From assembly GCA_944324365.1 (NCBI GenBank), contig CALUWA010000004.1, positions 62,001 to 126,000 on the forward strand: 64,000 nt of DNA, in the 5' to 3' direction. The translations under genes and the position numbers were made by a program. The notes under the pieces were generated by a model. The model made no database searches and was not told the DNA's origin. It saw nothing but the letters and a program-made list of their open reading frames with translations. Numbering within the stretch: the stretch's first letter is position 1; each line of letters begins with the position of its first letter. The DNA comes from Candidatus Gastranaerophilales bacterium. GTDB lineage: Bacteria > Cyanobacteriota > Vampirovibrionia > Gastranaerophilales > Gastranaerophilaceae. Of this stretch, positions 44,174 to 52,800 are shown piece after piece.

Positions 44174-45252
44174 AATTCAATATGTATAATCTGTTTGCCA
44201 AACATTACAAGACTTATTCTTGCCGGGCAAATTTTCAGTGAAAATTTCATTCTTCTTTTGTCGCGGTTTTGTTTTTTTATTGATTTTTTCTTTATCAGAG
44301 CAAAAAACTTTTCTTTGTCATTAAGCAGGATATCGAGTTCTTTTTTGCTAATTTTTTTGAAGAACTTTTCATCAAGTTCGCCTTCTTTAAAATACTTGCC
44401 GAAAATTTCGATAAACTTGTTGGTGAATTCTGTTCTGTATTCTTCGGAAATCCTGAGCAGATTCCAGACGTAATTGTTGTATTCGTTGATAAGTTTTCTG
44501 TAATTTATAACCTCTTTAATATCCGGGTGCTCGTCTAAAAATTTTGTAATTTCTTCGTATTCATCGCAAATGTAATATACCTTGGCGGAGCTTTTTACGG
44601 AAGAATTTATATTATCTTTTCTGTAATAAATGTAAGGTTTTTCAGTTAAAACCAGCCTTTTTGCGAGTGTAAGTGTTTTAAAATTAAAGGATGTATCCTG
44701 AAAACTTGCGCCCGGAGTTTCAAGACATCTGATGTTATTCGATTCAAGAAAATCTTTTTTGAAAATTCCGGCCCAAATCATGGTTTTGTTTTTTAATATT
44801 TTGTGATAATCACGGAAAGTAATGACCTTGTTTGCATATTTAGGCGGAATTGTGCCGACATTAATTGCCATATCGGTATCGGTGTAATATTCAAACCAGC
44901 TGCTTCTGACGTTATCTGCCTGAAATTCTTCCGCTAAATTCCAGAGATTTTCGTACATTTTTTTATCGGCAAAATCGTCTGATTCAAGAATACCGACATA
45001 TTTACCGTTTGCATGAGCGATACCGGTGTTAATACTGTTGCCGTAACCGGAATTTGGTTTGTGGATAACTTTTATTCTGGCATCATTTTCGGCATATTCA
45101 TCACAAATTTTGCCGGAAGAATCTGTTGAGCCGTCATCGACACAAATTATTTCAATATCACTCAATGTTTGATTTTTAAGAGAGTCCAAACACTGCTTCA
45201 AATATTTTTCTACGTTATAAACAGGGACTATAACAGAAACTTTTGGTGCCAT
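44170..45252 (-). CDS. Family 2 glycosyltransferase
   Basis: The 360-residue GT-A enzyme starts MAPKVSVIVPVYNVEKYLKQ and shows CVDDGSTDSSG, GYGNSINTGIAHANGKYVGI and the metal motif ESDD. It transfers a sugar from a nucleotide donor to a growing surface glycan. The C-terminal 100 residues are helical and basic (KKKSIKKQNRDKRR). It is the only minus-strand gene of the glycosyltransferase group and is divergent from the others; the AT-rich 165-base gap (45253-45416) holds the promoters. Confidence 0.9.
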   Translation of the reverse strand: MAPKVSVIVPVYNVEKYLKQCLDSLKNQTLSDIEIICVDDGSTDSSGKICDEYAENDARIKVIHKPNSGYGNSINTGIAHANGKYVGILESDDFADKKMYENLWNLAEEFQADNVRSSWFEYYTDTDMAINVGTIPPKYANKVITFRDYHKILKNKTMIWAGIFKKDFLESNNIRCLETPGASFQDTSFNFKTLTLAKRLVLTEKPYIYYRKDNINSSVKSSAKVYYICDEYEEITKFLDEHPDIKEVINYRKLINEYNNYVWNLLRISEEYRTEFTNKFIEIFGKYFKEGELDEKFFKKISKKELDILLNDKEKFFALIKKKSIKKQNRDKRRMKFSLKICPARISLVMFGKQIIHIEF

Positions 45253-45416
45253 TTTTCCTCAATTACAACTCACACTCATACATCAACTTAAATCATACTT
45301 CAAATAACATTTTTTTACAACTTTTTCTTTCACAATTTTGTATTTTGTGTTATTATTAACCAGTGGGATATTTTATTTTTTGAAGTTAAAAGCTCTGAAA
45401 AGCAGGAGAATTATAT

Positions 45417-46145
45417 ATGGACAAAAATGTCATATGTATTAAGTGGGGAACAAAATTCGGCCCTGAATATGTAAACAAATTATACAAAATGGTCGAAAAA
45501 AATTTGAAAATACCGCATAGATTTGTATGTTTTACGGATAATACGGAAGGGCTTTTGCCGGGAATTGAAACCAGAGATTTGCCTGAATACGTTGATAATG
45601 AGGCTATTTTAGATAAAGGCTGGAGAAAGTTGTCGCTGTTTAATTCTCCTCTTGCAGATTTGAAGGGAACAACTCTGTTTTTGGACTTGGATATTGTTAT
45701 AAGAAGCGATTTGACTCCGTTTTTTGAAGCAGAAGGCGACTTTTTAATTGTCAAAGACTGGGATTTCCCGAACGATATTATAGGAAATTCTTCTGTTTTC
45801 AGGTTTGAGGCCGGCAAGTATCCGGAAGTTTTGACGGATTTTTATGCATTAGGGGATAATATTCGCGACACATACAAAAATGAGCAGGCGTATTTATCTT
45901 ATGAAATGCACAAAAAAGGAATTTTAAAATACTGGGATAAGTCCTGGTGTGTAAGTTTTAAGCGCAACTGCCTGCAGCCGTTTCCGCTGAACTTCTTTAA
46001 AGAACCGAAAGAGCCTCAGGATGCAAAAATTATCGTATTCCATGGCAGACCGACACCGGAGCAGGCTTATAACGGTTTTTGCGGCAAAGGCGGTTTCAGA
46101 TACGTAAAACCTACCAAATGGCTTGATAAATATTGGGATGTGTAA
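45417..46145 (+). CDS. GT-A-type glycosyltransferase
   Basis: The 242-residue protein begins MDKNVICIKWGTKFGPEYVN. The motif TTLFLDLDIVI (D-x-D) is the metal and nucleotide-sugar site, and KIIVFHGRPTPEQ a C-terminal His motif seen in related glycosyltransferases. AGCAGGAGAATT precedes ATG. It is the first gene of a plus-strand run of five glycan genes (45417-50688). Donor and acceptor cannot be read from sequence. Confidence 0.75.
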   Translation: MDKNVICIKWGTKFGPEYVNKLYKMVEKNLKIPHRFVCFTDNTEGLLPGIETRDLPEYVDNEAILDKGWRKLSLFNSPLADLKGTTLFLDLDIVIRSDLTPFFEAEGDFLIVKDWDFPNDIIGNSSVFRFEAGKYPEVLTDFYALGDNIRDTYKNEQAYLSYEMHKKGILKYWDKSWCVSFKRNCLQPFPLNFFKEPKEPQDAKIIVFHGRPTPEQAYNGFCGKGGFRYVKPTKWLDKYWDV

Positions 46146-46157
46146 GGAAAGATTTGT

Positions 46158-48104
46158 ATGATTAATATTTGTGTTGCATGTGATAAAAATTATGCAAAAT
46201 ATGCCGGGGTATTAATTGCCTCTATACTTTATAATGCCTCCCAAAATGATGATTTGTTCTTTTATATTTTAGATGGCGGCATTAGCGAAAAAACGAAACA
46301 AGAAATTTTGCAATTAAAAAATATCAAAGATTGTAGTATCAATTTTGTTAAGATTGATAATGAATTATTTAAGGATTACACAAATATTAAAACTCACAAA
46401 TATATTTCATTGCCAACTTTTTATCGTTTAAAATTACCGACACTATTGCCGGATGTTAAACGGGTTGTATATTTTGATTGTGATGTAGTAGTTAATTCAA
46501 GTTTAGATAAATTGTATAATGCGCAATTAGACAACTGTATCATTGCAGGAGTAAAAGATATAAACAAAAGGATGCTCAAAAAAAATCCTTCCTATGTAAA
46601 TGCAGGCATGCTTGTAATTGATATTGATGCAATGCGTAAAGAACATATTGAAGATAAATTTCTTGAATACACACAAAAACATCTGAATGAAATAAAAATG
46701 GGCGACCAGGAAATTATAAATGAGGTGTTGAAAGGTAAAATACAAATATTAGATGATGAATGGAATGTTCAGTCAAGTAATTTTACAAATCGCTCAAGTT
46801 ACACAAACAGACCAAGAGTTATCCATTTTGTTGCAAAGCAAAAACCTTGGCATTTTGGCTCATTCAGCTGGCATAAGCATTATTATTTCAAATACTTGCA
46901 GCTTACACCGTGGGCGCTGAATGAAAAAGAAAAGAATTACTGGTACAAAAAAAACAAAATTGCTTCAATTTTGGGTTATCTAAAATATCGTCCTTTATTT
47001 ATGCTACGTCCGCGATATTACCAGGCTTTATATTACAGTTATGTAAAACCTTTATTTGACTACAAAAAGCCGGTAATTAAAAACAATACTTTTATTGTTT
47101 GGGAGCCTTGTTCTAAAAGTCATAGTGAAGTTGTACCGGGTTATACAAAGTATCTTTTGGATTTAGGTTATCATGTATCGGTAGTGGTAAATCCGCAGAA
47201 ATATAAAGAAGGTTTGTTCTCGCGTTTTAAAGATAAAAATATTACCCTGAACAAAATGTCAAGAAAACAAATTAAAAATTTCTTTAAACATGATGATTTA
47301 GAGGATGTGCAGGGAGTACTTGTTACAACAGCCGGGAAATTATGTGACAGCATTCATTACGAAGAATGCTATAATACTTTTAATCAAAATGTTGATAAAA
47401 GTAAATTATTTTTTGTTGAACATGAATCAAAGCATGCTGTAGATGCCGGAACCTGGAATGAAAAATTAATAACCTTAAGACAATTGGATTACAAAGGTGC
47501 CAGATCTGTAGTGGTAAATCCGCATTATTTCGGGAATGTAAAAATAACCCCGAAAAATGATAAGGTTACTAATTTTATAACAATCGGCGCAATTCAGTCA
47601 AAAAAGAAAAATAATGAGTTAATAATAGGGTCAGTTAAGAAACTTTATGACGAAGGATACCGTAACTTTAAAATTACTGTTGTTGGTAAGGGCAGCCTTA
47701 AACATTTGCCAAAAGAGTTAAGACCTTATTTTGATATTAAAGGAAGATTACCATTTGATAAGATGTATGATGAAATTGAAAAAGCTGATTTTTTATTGAC
47801 GTCTTATAATGAAAAAGATCCTATGCATATACGATATAATACAACCGGAACCAGCGGAAATTTTCAGCTTGTATATGGTTTTTTAAAACCTTGTGTAATT
47901 ATAGAAAGTTTTAGTTCCATAAACGGTTTTAATAATTCAAATTCAATTCTATACAAAAATGATGGTGAATTTGCTAATGCCCTAATAAAAGGAATTAATA
48001 TGACAACTGAAGAATATACAAAAATGCAAAATAATTTAAAATTATATTCAGATTCACTTTATACAGAATCTTTAAATAACCTCAGGAGGTTAATAAATGC
48101 CTAA
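46158..48104 (+). CDS. Bifunctional glycosyltransferase: GT8 domain fused to GT4-like domain
   Basis: Residues 1-270 are a family 8 enzyme: INICVACDKNYAKYAGVLIAS, metal motif YFDCDVVV, MGDQEIINEV and HFVAKQKPWHF. Residues 320-648 resemble a GT-B glycosyltransferase: WEPCSKSHSEVVPGYTKYLL, FITIGAIQSKKKNNELI, ITVVGKGS and KADFLLTSYNE, although the usual E-x7-E is not obvious. The two activities on one chain suggest consecutive sugar additions. It follows the previous gene by 12 bases; its last eight bases overlap the next gene. Confidence 0.8.
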   Translation: MINICVACDKNYAKYAGVLIASILYNASQNDDLFFYILDGGISEKTKQEILQLKNIKDCSINFVKIDNELFKDYTNIKTHKYISLPTFYRLKLPTLLPDVKRVVYFDCDVVVNSSLDKLYNAQLDNCIIAGVKDINKRMLKKNPSYVNAGMLVIDIDAMRKEHIEDKFLEYTQKHLNEIKMGDQEIINEVLKGKIQILDDEWNVQSSNFTNRSSYTNRPRVIHFVAKQKPWHFGSFSWHKHYYFKYLQLTPWALNEKEKNYWYKKNKIASILGYLKYRPLFMLRPRYYQALYYSYVKPLFDYKKPVIKNNTFIVWEPCSKSHSEVVPGYTKYLLDLGYHVSVVVNPQKYKEGLFSRFKDKNITLNKMSRKQIKNFFKHDDLEDVQGVLVTTAGKLCDSIHYEECYNTFNQNVDKSKLFFVEHESKHAVDAGTWNEKLITLRQLDYKGARSVVVNPHYFGNVKITPKNDKVTNFITIGAIQSKKKNNELIIGSVKKLYDEGYRNFKITVVGKGSLKHLPKELRPYFDIKGRLPFDKMYDEIEKADFLLTSYNEKDPMHIRYNTTGTSGNFQLVYGFLKPCVIIESFSSINGFNNSNSILYKNDGEFANALIKGINMTTEEYTKMQNNLKLYSDSLYTESLNNLRRLINA

Positions 48105-48990
48105 AATTCCGGTCGTTTTTACTTTTGATAAACGAATAATTCTCGGTGCAGCGGTTGCAATAAAGAGCCTTGTTGATACTGCAAACCCTGACACTGTTTA
48201 TGATATATATGTTTATCATCCTGATATTGATAAGAAAACTATTAATGAATTTGTAAAAATGCTTGAAGGTACGAGGCATTCAATTACTTTTGAATACATT
48301 AATAAAACCAGATTTAAAGATGCACCGATTAACAGGCATGGAAGCTGGACGGAAATAGTTTATTACAGACTTCTTATACCGGAACTTTTGCCGCAGTATG
48401 ATAAGGTAATTTATGCAGATACAGATGTATTATTTAAAAAAGATCTATCAGATGTTTATAATATTGATATTTCGGATTATGAATGTTCAGCAGTAGCAAT
48501 GGAATTGAATAACGAAGATATGGTTTGTCATAAATATTTTCCGGAAAATAAAAATGAATTTACTTATATTTCAAGTTTTATTGTTTTTAATAACAAGAAA
48601 ATGAGAGAAGAAAACTTTGTTCAAAGAGTATTTGAAACTATTAAGAATTTCAATTCCAGATTAAAATTCTTTGATTTAGATACGTTGAATATTACATGCA
48701 ATAAGATTATGAATTTGCCATATAGATATGGAGTATTTCAGAGTCTTTATTATAATGATGATATTTCAAAAGCTTGGGAATATTCGTTTCTTAAGCATGT
48801 GTATACTGATGAAGAATTACTAAAAGAAAAAGCTGAAACGGTTATGCTTCATTATGCCGGCAAACTTGGCAAGCCTTGGCGAAGGAAAAATATCCCGGCT
48901 GATTACAGAGAATATATGGACAAAATTCCAAAAAGCCTAAGGCGTTTTACATTCAGAGATATAAGAAAAAGACTGTTTAGTAAAATATAA
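48097..48990 (+). CDS. Family 8 glycosyltransferase
   Basis: The 297 residues begin IPVVFTFDKRIILGAAVAIKS and contain YYRLLIPELLPQYDKVIYADTDV with the DTD metal motif, and MLHYAGKLGKPWRR, where the His, Gly and Lys are typical of GT8 enzymes (LPS glucosyl- or galactosyltransferases). AGGAGG lies inside the end of the preceding gene, eight bases from ATG, showing translational coupling. Confidence 0.85.
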   Translation: MPKIPVVFTFDKRIILGAAVAIKSLVDTANPDTVYDIYVYHPDIDKKTINEFVKMLEGTRHSITFEYINKTRFKDAPINRHGSWTEIVYYRLLIPELLPQYDKVIYADTDVLFKKDLSDVYNIDISDYECSAVAMELNNEDMVCHKYFPENKNEFTYISSFIVFNNKKMREENFVQRVFETIKNFNSRLKFFDLDTLNITCNKIMNLPYRYGVFQSLYYNDDISKAWEYSFLKHVYTDEELLKEKAETVMLHYAGKLGKPWRRKNIPADYREYMDKIPKSLRRFTFRDIRKRLFSKI

Positions 48991-49004
48991 GTTGGAGAAA
49001 TATA

Positions 49005-49817
49005 TTGAAAAAGTTAACTATCATTACGCTCACATACAATCAGCTGGAAAGAGCAACCAAACCGTATATAGAGTCACTGTATAAGTACACAAATATTGAA
49101 GATTTTGATTTAATTCTTGTTGATAACAATTCAACAGATGGTACGGTCGAGTATTTGAAAGAACTTCAAACAAAATACAATAATGTTACGTTGATTTTTA
49201 ATGACAAAAATCTCGGTTATGACATCGGTAATAACCAGGGCTTAAAATTAATTGATACAACAGGTGATACCAAAAACAAATTTATCGGTTTGTTTAATAA
49301 TGACTTGTTGTTTACGCCAAATTGGCTTGAACCATGTTTAAAAGTGTTTGAAAATGACCCGAAAATCGGTCTGGCTTCTCCGCGTTTGCCAAGAAAATGC
49401 AAATTTGATGCAACAAATTATCTTGAGCATTATGAGAAATTTTTGGAAAAATATTACAAAAAATTTGGTGAATTTTCACTAAATATAATCACATATTTTT
49501 GCGCTGCATTAATACCGGTTGAAGTATTTAAGAAAGTAGGTTTTTTAGATGAAAACTTTTCTCCGGCATTTTATGAAGATGATGATTATGCAATAAGAAC
49601 TTATTACCAGGGCTATAAGGTAGGTTACATAAACACATCTTTTGTTTACCATAACCATGCAACAACTTCAAAACATCTTCCTGAAAAAGAAGCTTTAATG
49701 GAGAGAAACAGAAAATACTTTTTCGAAAAACATCCTATTGCCGAGTATATTTGGAAAAATCGCCGCACAAGTGTATTCAAAGATATGGCTAAATATATAA
49801 AGGACAGTTTTTATTAA
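49005..49817 (+). CDS. Family 2 glycosyltransferase
   Basis: This 270-residue GT-A enzyme, started at TTG 49005 with TTGGAGAAA upstream, has LTIITLTYNQLERATKPYI, VDNNSTDGT, GYDIGNNQGL, metal motif LFNNDL, and the acceptor motif YEDDDYAIR (E-D-D). It resembles rhamnosyltransferase-like family 2 members. It lies 14 bases after the GT8 gene and one base before the next. Confidence 0.88.
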   Translation: MKKLTIITLTYNQLERATKPYIESLYKYTNIEDFDLILVDNNSTDGTVEYLKELQTKYNNVTLIFNDKNLGYDIGNNQGLKLIDTTGDTKNKFIGLFNNDLLFTPNWLEPCLKVFENDPKIGLASPRLPRKCKFDATNYLEHYEKFLEKYYKKFGEFSLNIITYFCAALIPVEVFKKVGFLDENFSPAFYEDDDYAIRTYYQGYKVGYINTSFVYHNHATTSKHLPEKEALMERNRKYFFEKHPIAEYIWKNRRTSVFKDMAKYIKDSFY

Positions 49818-49818
49818 G

Positions 49819-50688
49819 ATGATAAAATTCACAAACTCTTTAGTAAAAATATTCCTTGAGCTGTTCGTATTTGACAGAAAACTCCGTGCAAGATTAAAAA
49901 CACGGTTTGCAAAAGCATATTTGAAAAAATATGTTGACTATGGTGTTAAAATAAACACTTTACCGCAAGACGAATACTCAGGAAATGATATCATCTGGCA
50001 ATATTGGCATCAGGGAATTGATGATGCGCCGGAACTTATCAAAAAATGTTTTGAAAGTGTAAGAAAATATATGCCCGGCAAAAAACAGGTTATTATAACA
50101 TTTGACACTATCAAAAATTATATTGAACTGCCTCAAAGATATTACGATTTGCTTGAAAATAAAAAAATTCCGATTGCGATTTTCAGTGACATTTTGAGAG
50201 TTTATCTCTTGAATAAATATGGCGGCACATGGGTTGATTCAACAATTTATCTCACTGACAAAATTCCTGATGACATTATGAACTCAAACTTTTGTGTACT
50301 TCAAAAAAATCCTGAAACAGATAATCACGAAAACAAAATGTCATGCTTTTTTATTCATACTAAAGGATACTCCGAGCATATGGCTGTTATTAAAAATGTA
50401 CTCGATAAATACTGGAAAGAAAATGATTTTTTAATAAATTATTTTATGTTCGAACATGTTTCAACAATGCTTTCTGATAAAACTCCGGCACTTAAAGAGG
50501 AATGGGACAAAATGCCTTACTATGATGCCGAAATAACCGGAGAACTTCAAAATCATCTTTTCGATGATTATACCTCTGAAGGTTTTGAAGAGTTTAAGAA
50601 AAAGACGAGTATCCACAAATTATCCTATAAAGTTATCCGCGGACAAACTTCCGGCAAAAGTTACTATGATTATATTTTAAGTCATTAG
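49819..50688 (+). CDS. Capsular polysaccharide synthesis-type glycosyltransferase
   Basis: The 289 residues contain DIIWQYWHQGIDDAPELI and IAIFSDILRVYLLNKYGGTWVD, the D-x-x-R-x-x-x-L and GG-x-W-x-D hallmarks of GT32/Caps_synth-like glycosyltransferases. The N-terminal 45 residues are basic and partly hydrophobic, probably membrane-associated. It is the last gene of the glycan operon and is followed directly by repeats, which suggests that the island is bordered by mobile DNA. Confidence 0.82.
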   Translation: MIKFTNSLVKIFLELFVFDRKLRARLKTRFAKAYLKKYVDYGVKINTLPQDEYSGNDIIWQYWHQGIDDAPELIKKCFESVRKYMPGKKQVIITFDTIKNYIELPQRYYDLLENKKIPIAIFSDILRVYLLNKYGGTWVDSTIYLTDKIPDDIMNSNFCVLQKNPETDNHENKMSCFFIHTKGYSEHMAVIKNVLDKYWKENDFLINYFMFEHVSTMLSDKTPALKEEWDKMPYYDAEITGELQNHLFDDYTSEGFEEFKKKTSIHKLSYKVIRGQTSGKSYYDYILSH

Positions 50689-50725
50689 TTGCTAAATGAT
50701 TACGTTGTTACAGGGATGATTTCCC

Positions 50726-50793
50726 GTCATCCTGAACGAATGTGAAGGATCTCTTATTTAACGAGATTCTTCGGGCTTCGCCCTCTGAATGAC
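50726..50793 (-). repeat. 68-bp palindromic repeat (GTCATTCTGA type)
   Basis: GTCATCCTGAACGAATG at the left and TTCGCCCTCTGAATGAC at the right are inverted ends. It is the reverse of the copy at 25191-25259 and touches the left end of element B. Confidence 0.85.
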
Positions 50794-50795
50794 GA

Positions 50796-51436
50796 TTTAC
50801 ATAACCCATGTTATCGGTATCTTTTTAATGCAAAAGTTACCGTTTATGTTCACTTCTTTCTCTTTATTTGCGAAGCAAAGAGAAAGAAGTGAACCGAAGA
50901 AAGAGAAAGCACGCAAACGTTCCCTGCATTTCGCTGACGCTCAATGCCTAAATGTTATTTGAGCTTTCAGCTCAAATTCTTTCAAGGCTCACTATCGCAC
51001 TTCGTGCACGTTCGCCTGACGTAATTCTACCAGGCGTCATTGCGAGCGAAGCGAAGCAATCCAGGAAAAAAGACGCGGACAAACCTTTGGTTTTCCGCGA
51101 TAACATGTGGCTGGTGGAATGCACCAAAATATGTCATCGCGCACTTGTTGCGCGATCTATGGATTGCTTCGTCGCAAGCTCCTCGCAATGACGTGAAATG
51201 CGCTGCGTTGTCCTTAGCAGCGCTTAACGATTTCGTTTGCGAAGCAAACGGAACGTACGTCCGTTTGATCAAAGCGATGCCGCAGGCAGCGCAGAAATCT
51301 TTTGCGTGTTTTTTCTTTTTCGGTTCACTTTTTCTTTTTTCCTCGCAACAAAAAAGAAAAAGTGAACAAATAAATTACATAACTTATGTATGTGGTCGAT
51401 AGATGCACATAACATGAATTATGTAACTAATTAAAC
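50796..51436 (-). mobile_element. Nested palindromic MITE-like element, copy B
   Basis: This is the reverse complement of element A plus extra internal DNA. The left end TTACATAACCCATGTTAT matches the right end of A, and the right end ATTATGTAACTAATTA matches the left end of A. It contains a 160-bp nested element (51034-51193) absent from A. No gene is supported; its long open frames are repeat translations. Confidence 0.75.
51034..51193 (-). repeat. 160-bp palindromic element nested in copy B (CGTCATTGCGAG type)
   Basis: The ends are GCGTCATTGCGAGCG and CTCGCAATGACG. Inside are CGCGCACTTGTTGCGCG and AAACCTTTGGTTTTCC hairpins. It matches 63771-63932 in reverse orientation and a shorter relative at 25313-25440. 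Confidence 0.8.
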
Positions 51437-51444
51437 TTAATCAC

Positions 51445-52074
51445 TCAGTTACTTTTTACCTTATTACGGTTTTTTATTCTGTACCAAAAACTATTCTGCT
51501 TTTTCATTTCTTCCGTATATGCAGCCTGCGAAATCGGTTGTCCGAAAGGTCTTAAGTCAGACGGTTTCTCTCCTCTTTTGCATACCTGTTCGGCTTTTTT
51601 TAAGTCTGCCCGTTTAAGTTTTCTTATCATATTGTATTTTGCTTTTTGATCAGAAGTCAGGATTCTTTTAAATTCTTTATCATATTTGTTTGAAATATTT
51701 TTGATATTTTTCTTAACTTGATTTAAATCTTTTTCTGCTGCATTGATTGCTTTTTTGTCACAATTTTTTTCACAAGATAAAGTTTTTACTTTCTTTCTTA
51801 AAATACAAAATTTACTAAGTTCAGGTTCAATTGCAGCATATCGGCGAGCTTCAATTTGCTCAGTCTGCTTTAATTGGCAGGGAGTCAAATTCAACGCGTT
51901 ATAAATAGTCTGTCTTTGCAGTTTAATCTTTTCAACCAATTGCGAAGAGTAATCGTCTTTATTTGCAGCTGAAGATGTTACTTCTGTTTCAATGGATACT
52001 CCCTCATCTGCAAATACTGTCGGAGCAGTCATTAAAAGACACAAACCCGCTATTAATAATACTCTCTTCTTCAT
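51445..52074 (-). CDS. Periplasmic Spy/CpxP-like protein
   Basis: The 209-residue protein has a signal peptide (MKKRVLLIAGLCLLMTAPTVFA) and a long, basic all-helical region. The motif LNLTPCQLKQTEQIEA and the later ILTSDQKAKYNMI correspond to LTxxQ repeats of periplasmic chaperone or stress sensors. Several Cys (residues around 83-110) may form disulfides, unusual for Spy. TAAGGAGAG precedes ATG. It would act in envelope stress; its partner is unknown. Confidence 0.7.
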   Translation of the reverse strand: MKKRVLLIAGLCLLMTAPTVFADEGVSIETEVTSSAANKDDYSSQLVEKIKLQRQTIYNALNLTPCQLKQTEQIEARRYAAIEPELSKFCILRKKVKTLSCEKNCDKKAINAAEKDLNQVKKNIKNISNKYDKEFKRILTSDQKAKYNMIRKLKRADLKKAEQVCKRGEKPSDLRPFGQPISQAAYTEEMKKQNSFWYRIKNRNKVKSN

Positions 52075-52133
52075 ATACTCTCCTTATATATTGTAAAATC
52101 TGTAAACTTATTATTACATGCATATAATTAAAA

Positions 52134-52163
52134 TTCAACAATGCCGGTTTTTTATGTTAAATT
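52134..52163 (+). promoter_or_regulatory. Promoter abutting the mrnC start
   Basis: TTCAAC (52134-52139), 18 bases, then TGT-TAAATT (52155-52163); ATG 52170 follows after six bases. A leaderless mRNA is predicted, though the AGGG before ATG could act as a weak SD. Confidence 0.45.
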
Positions 52164-52169
52164 AGGGTT

Positions 52170-52520
52170 ATGGAAGAAATGAACTTAAGAAATTATGCAT
52201 ACCTCGGGGACGCGGTCTGGGAAATAAAAATCCGCGAAAAAACTATCCGCATGACTAACAATGCAAAAAATCTCCATAAATTAACAACAGAAAAAGTAAA
52301 AGCATCCTACCAGGCGGAACTTTTCCATCAATTAGAATCTTCGCTTACGGAAGAAGAACTTGATATCGCCCGCAGAGGGCGTAACCTTCCAATTCCTGTC
52401 GGCCGCCGTCAGAACCAAACAGAATATCGTCAGGCAACTGCGTTTGAAACTCTTATCGGCTGGTGGTATTTACACGATAAAAAAAGATTGGAAGAGATTT
52501 ATACAATTATTAATGAATGA
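52170..52520 (+). CDS. mrnC: Mini-ribonuclease III
   Basis: This 116-residue protein is an RNase III catalytic domain without a dsRNA-binding domain, the enzyme that matures 23S rRNA ends in Firmicutes and cyanobacteria. The motif NYAYLGDAVWEIKIRE holds the conserved Asp (D14), and ATAFETLIGWWYL the conserved Glu near the C-terminus. ARRGRNLPIPVGRR is the basic RNA-binding loop. It stands alone next to MITE-like element C. Confidence 0.9.
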   Translation: MEEMNLRNYAYLGDAVWEIKIREKTIRMTNNAKNLHKLTTEKVKASYQAELFHQLESSLTEEELDIARRGRNLPIPVGRRQNQTEYRQATAFETLIGWWYLHDKKRLEEIYTIINE

Positions 52521-52549
52521 TTAATAAAGTGAATAAGTTATTTATATAT

Positions 52550-52800
52550 GTTGAGTAATTAATTACATAATTCATGTTATCGTTACCTCTTTTGATGCAA
52601 AGGTACCGTTTATGTTCATTTCTTTCTCTTTATTTGCGAAGCAAAGCGGATTGTGAGCGTAGAGTGAAGAGCGTTGCCGTAGGGCAATGCTCTGTAACTC
52701 GTAATACGCGAACAACCAAGCAGAGAAAGTGAACAATAAATTACATAACTTATGTATGTGGTCGATAGATACACATATCATGAATTATGCAACTAATTAT
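52550..52800 (-). mobile_element. Nested palindromic MITE-like element, copy C (short form)
   Basis: About 250 bases between AATTAATTACATAATTCATG and the inverted CATGAATTATGCAACTAATT. Orientation is the same as B. It lacks the nested 160-bp element but carries a 79-bp insert (52646-52724) shared with D. Its right end runs over the lepA stop codon at 52797-52799. Confidence 0.75.
52646..52724 (+). repeat. 79-bp hairpin module shared by elements C and D
   Basis: It contains AGAGCGTTGCC-GTA-GGGCAATGCTCT, a strong hairpin. The copy at 63484-63563 differs at about two positions. In both elements it interrupts the same GCGAAGC-centred palindrome. Confidence 0.75.

Noticed and set aside
50952-51402. 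Open frames of 79-120 residues in element B
   Set aside because: They are translations of the palindromic repeat and recur in D; no SD and no protein-like composition.
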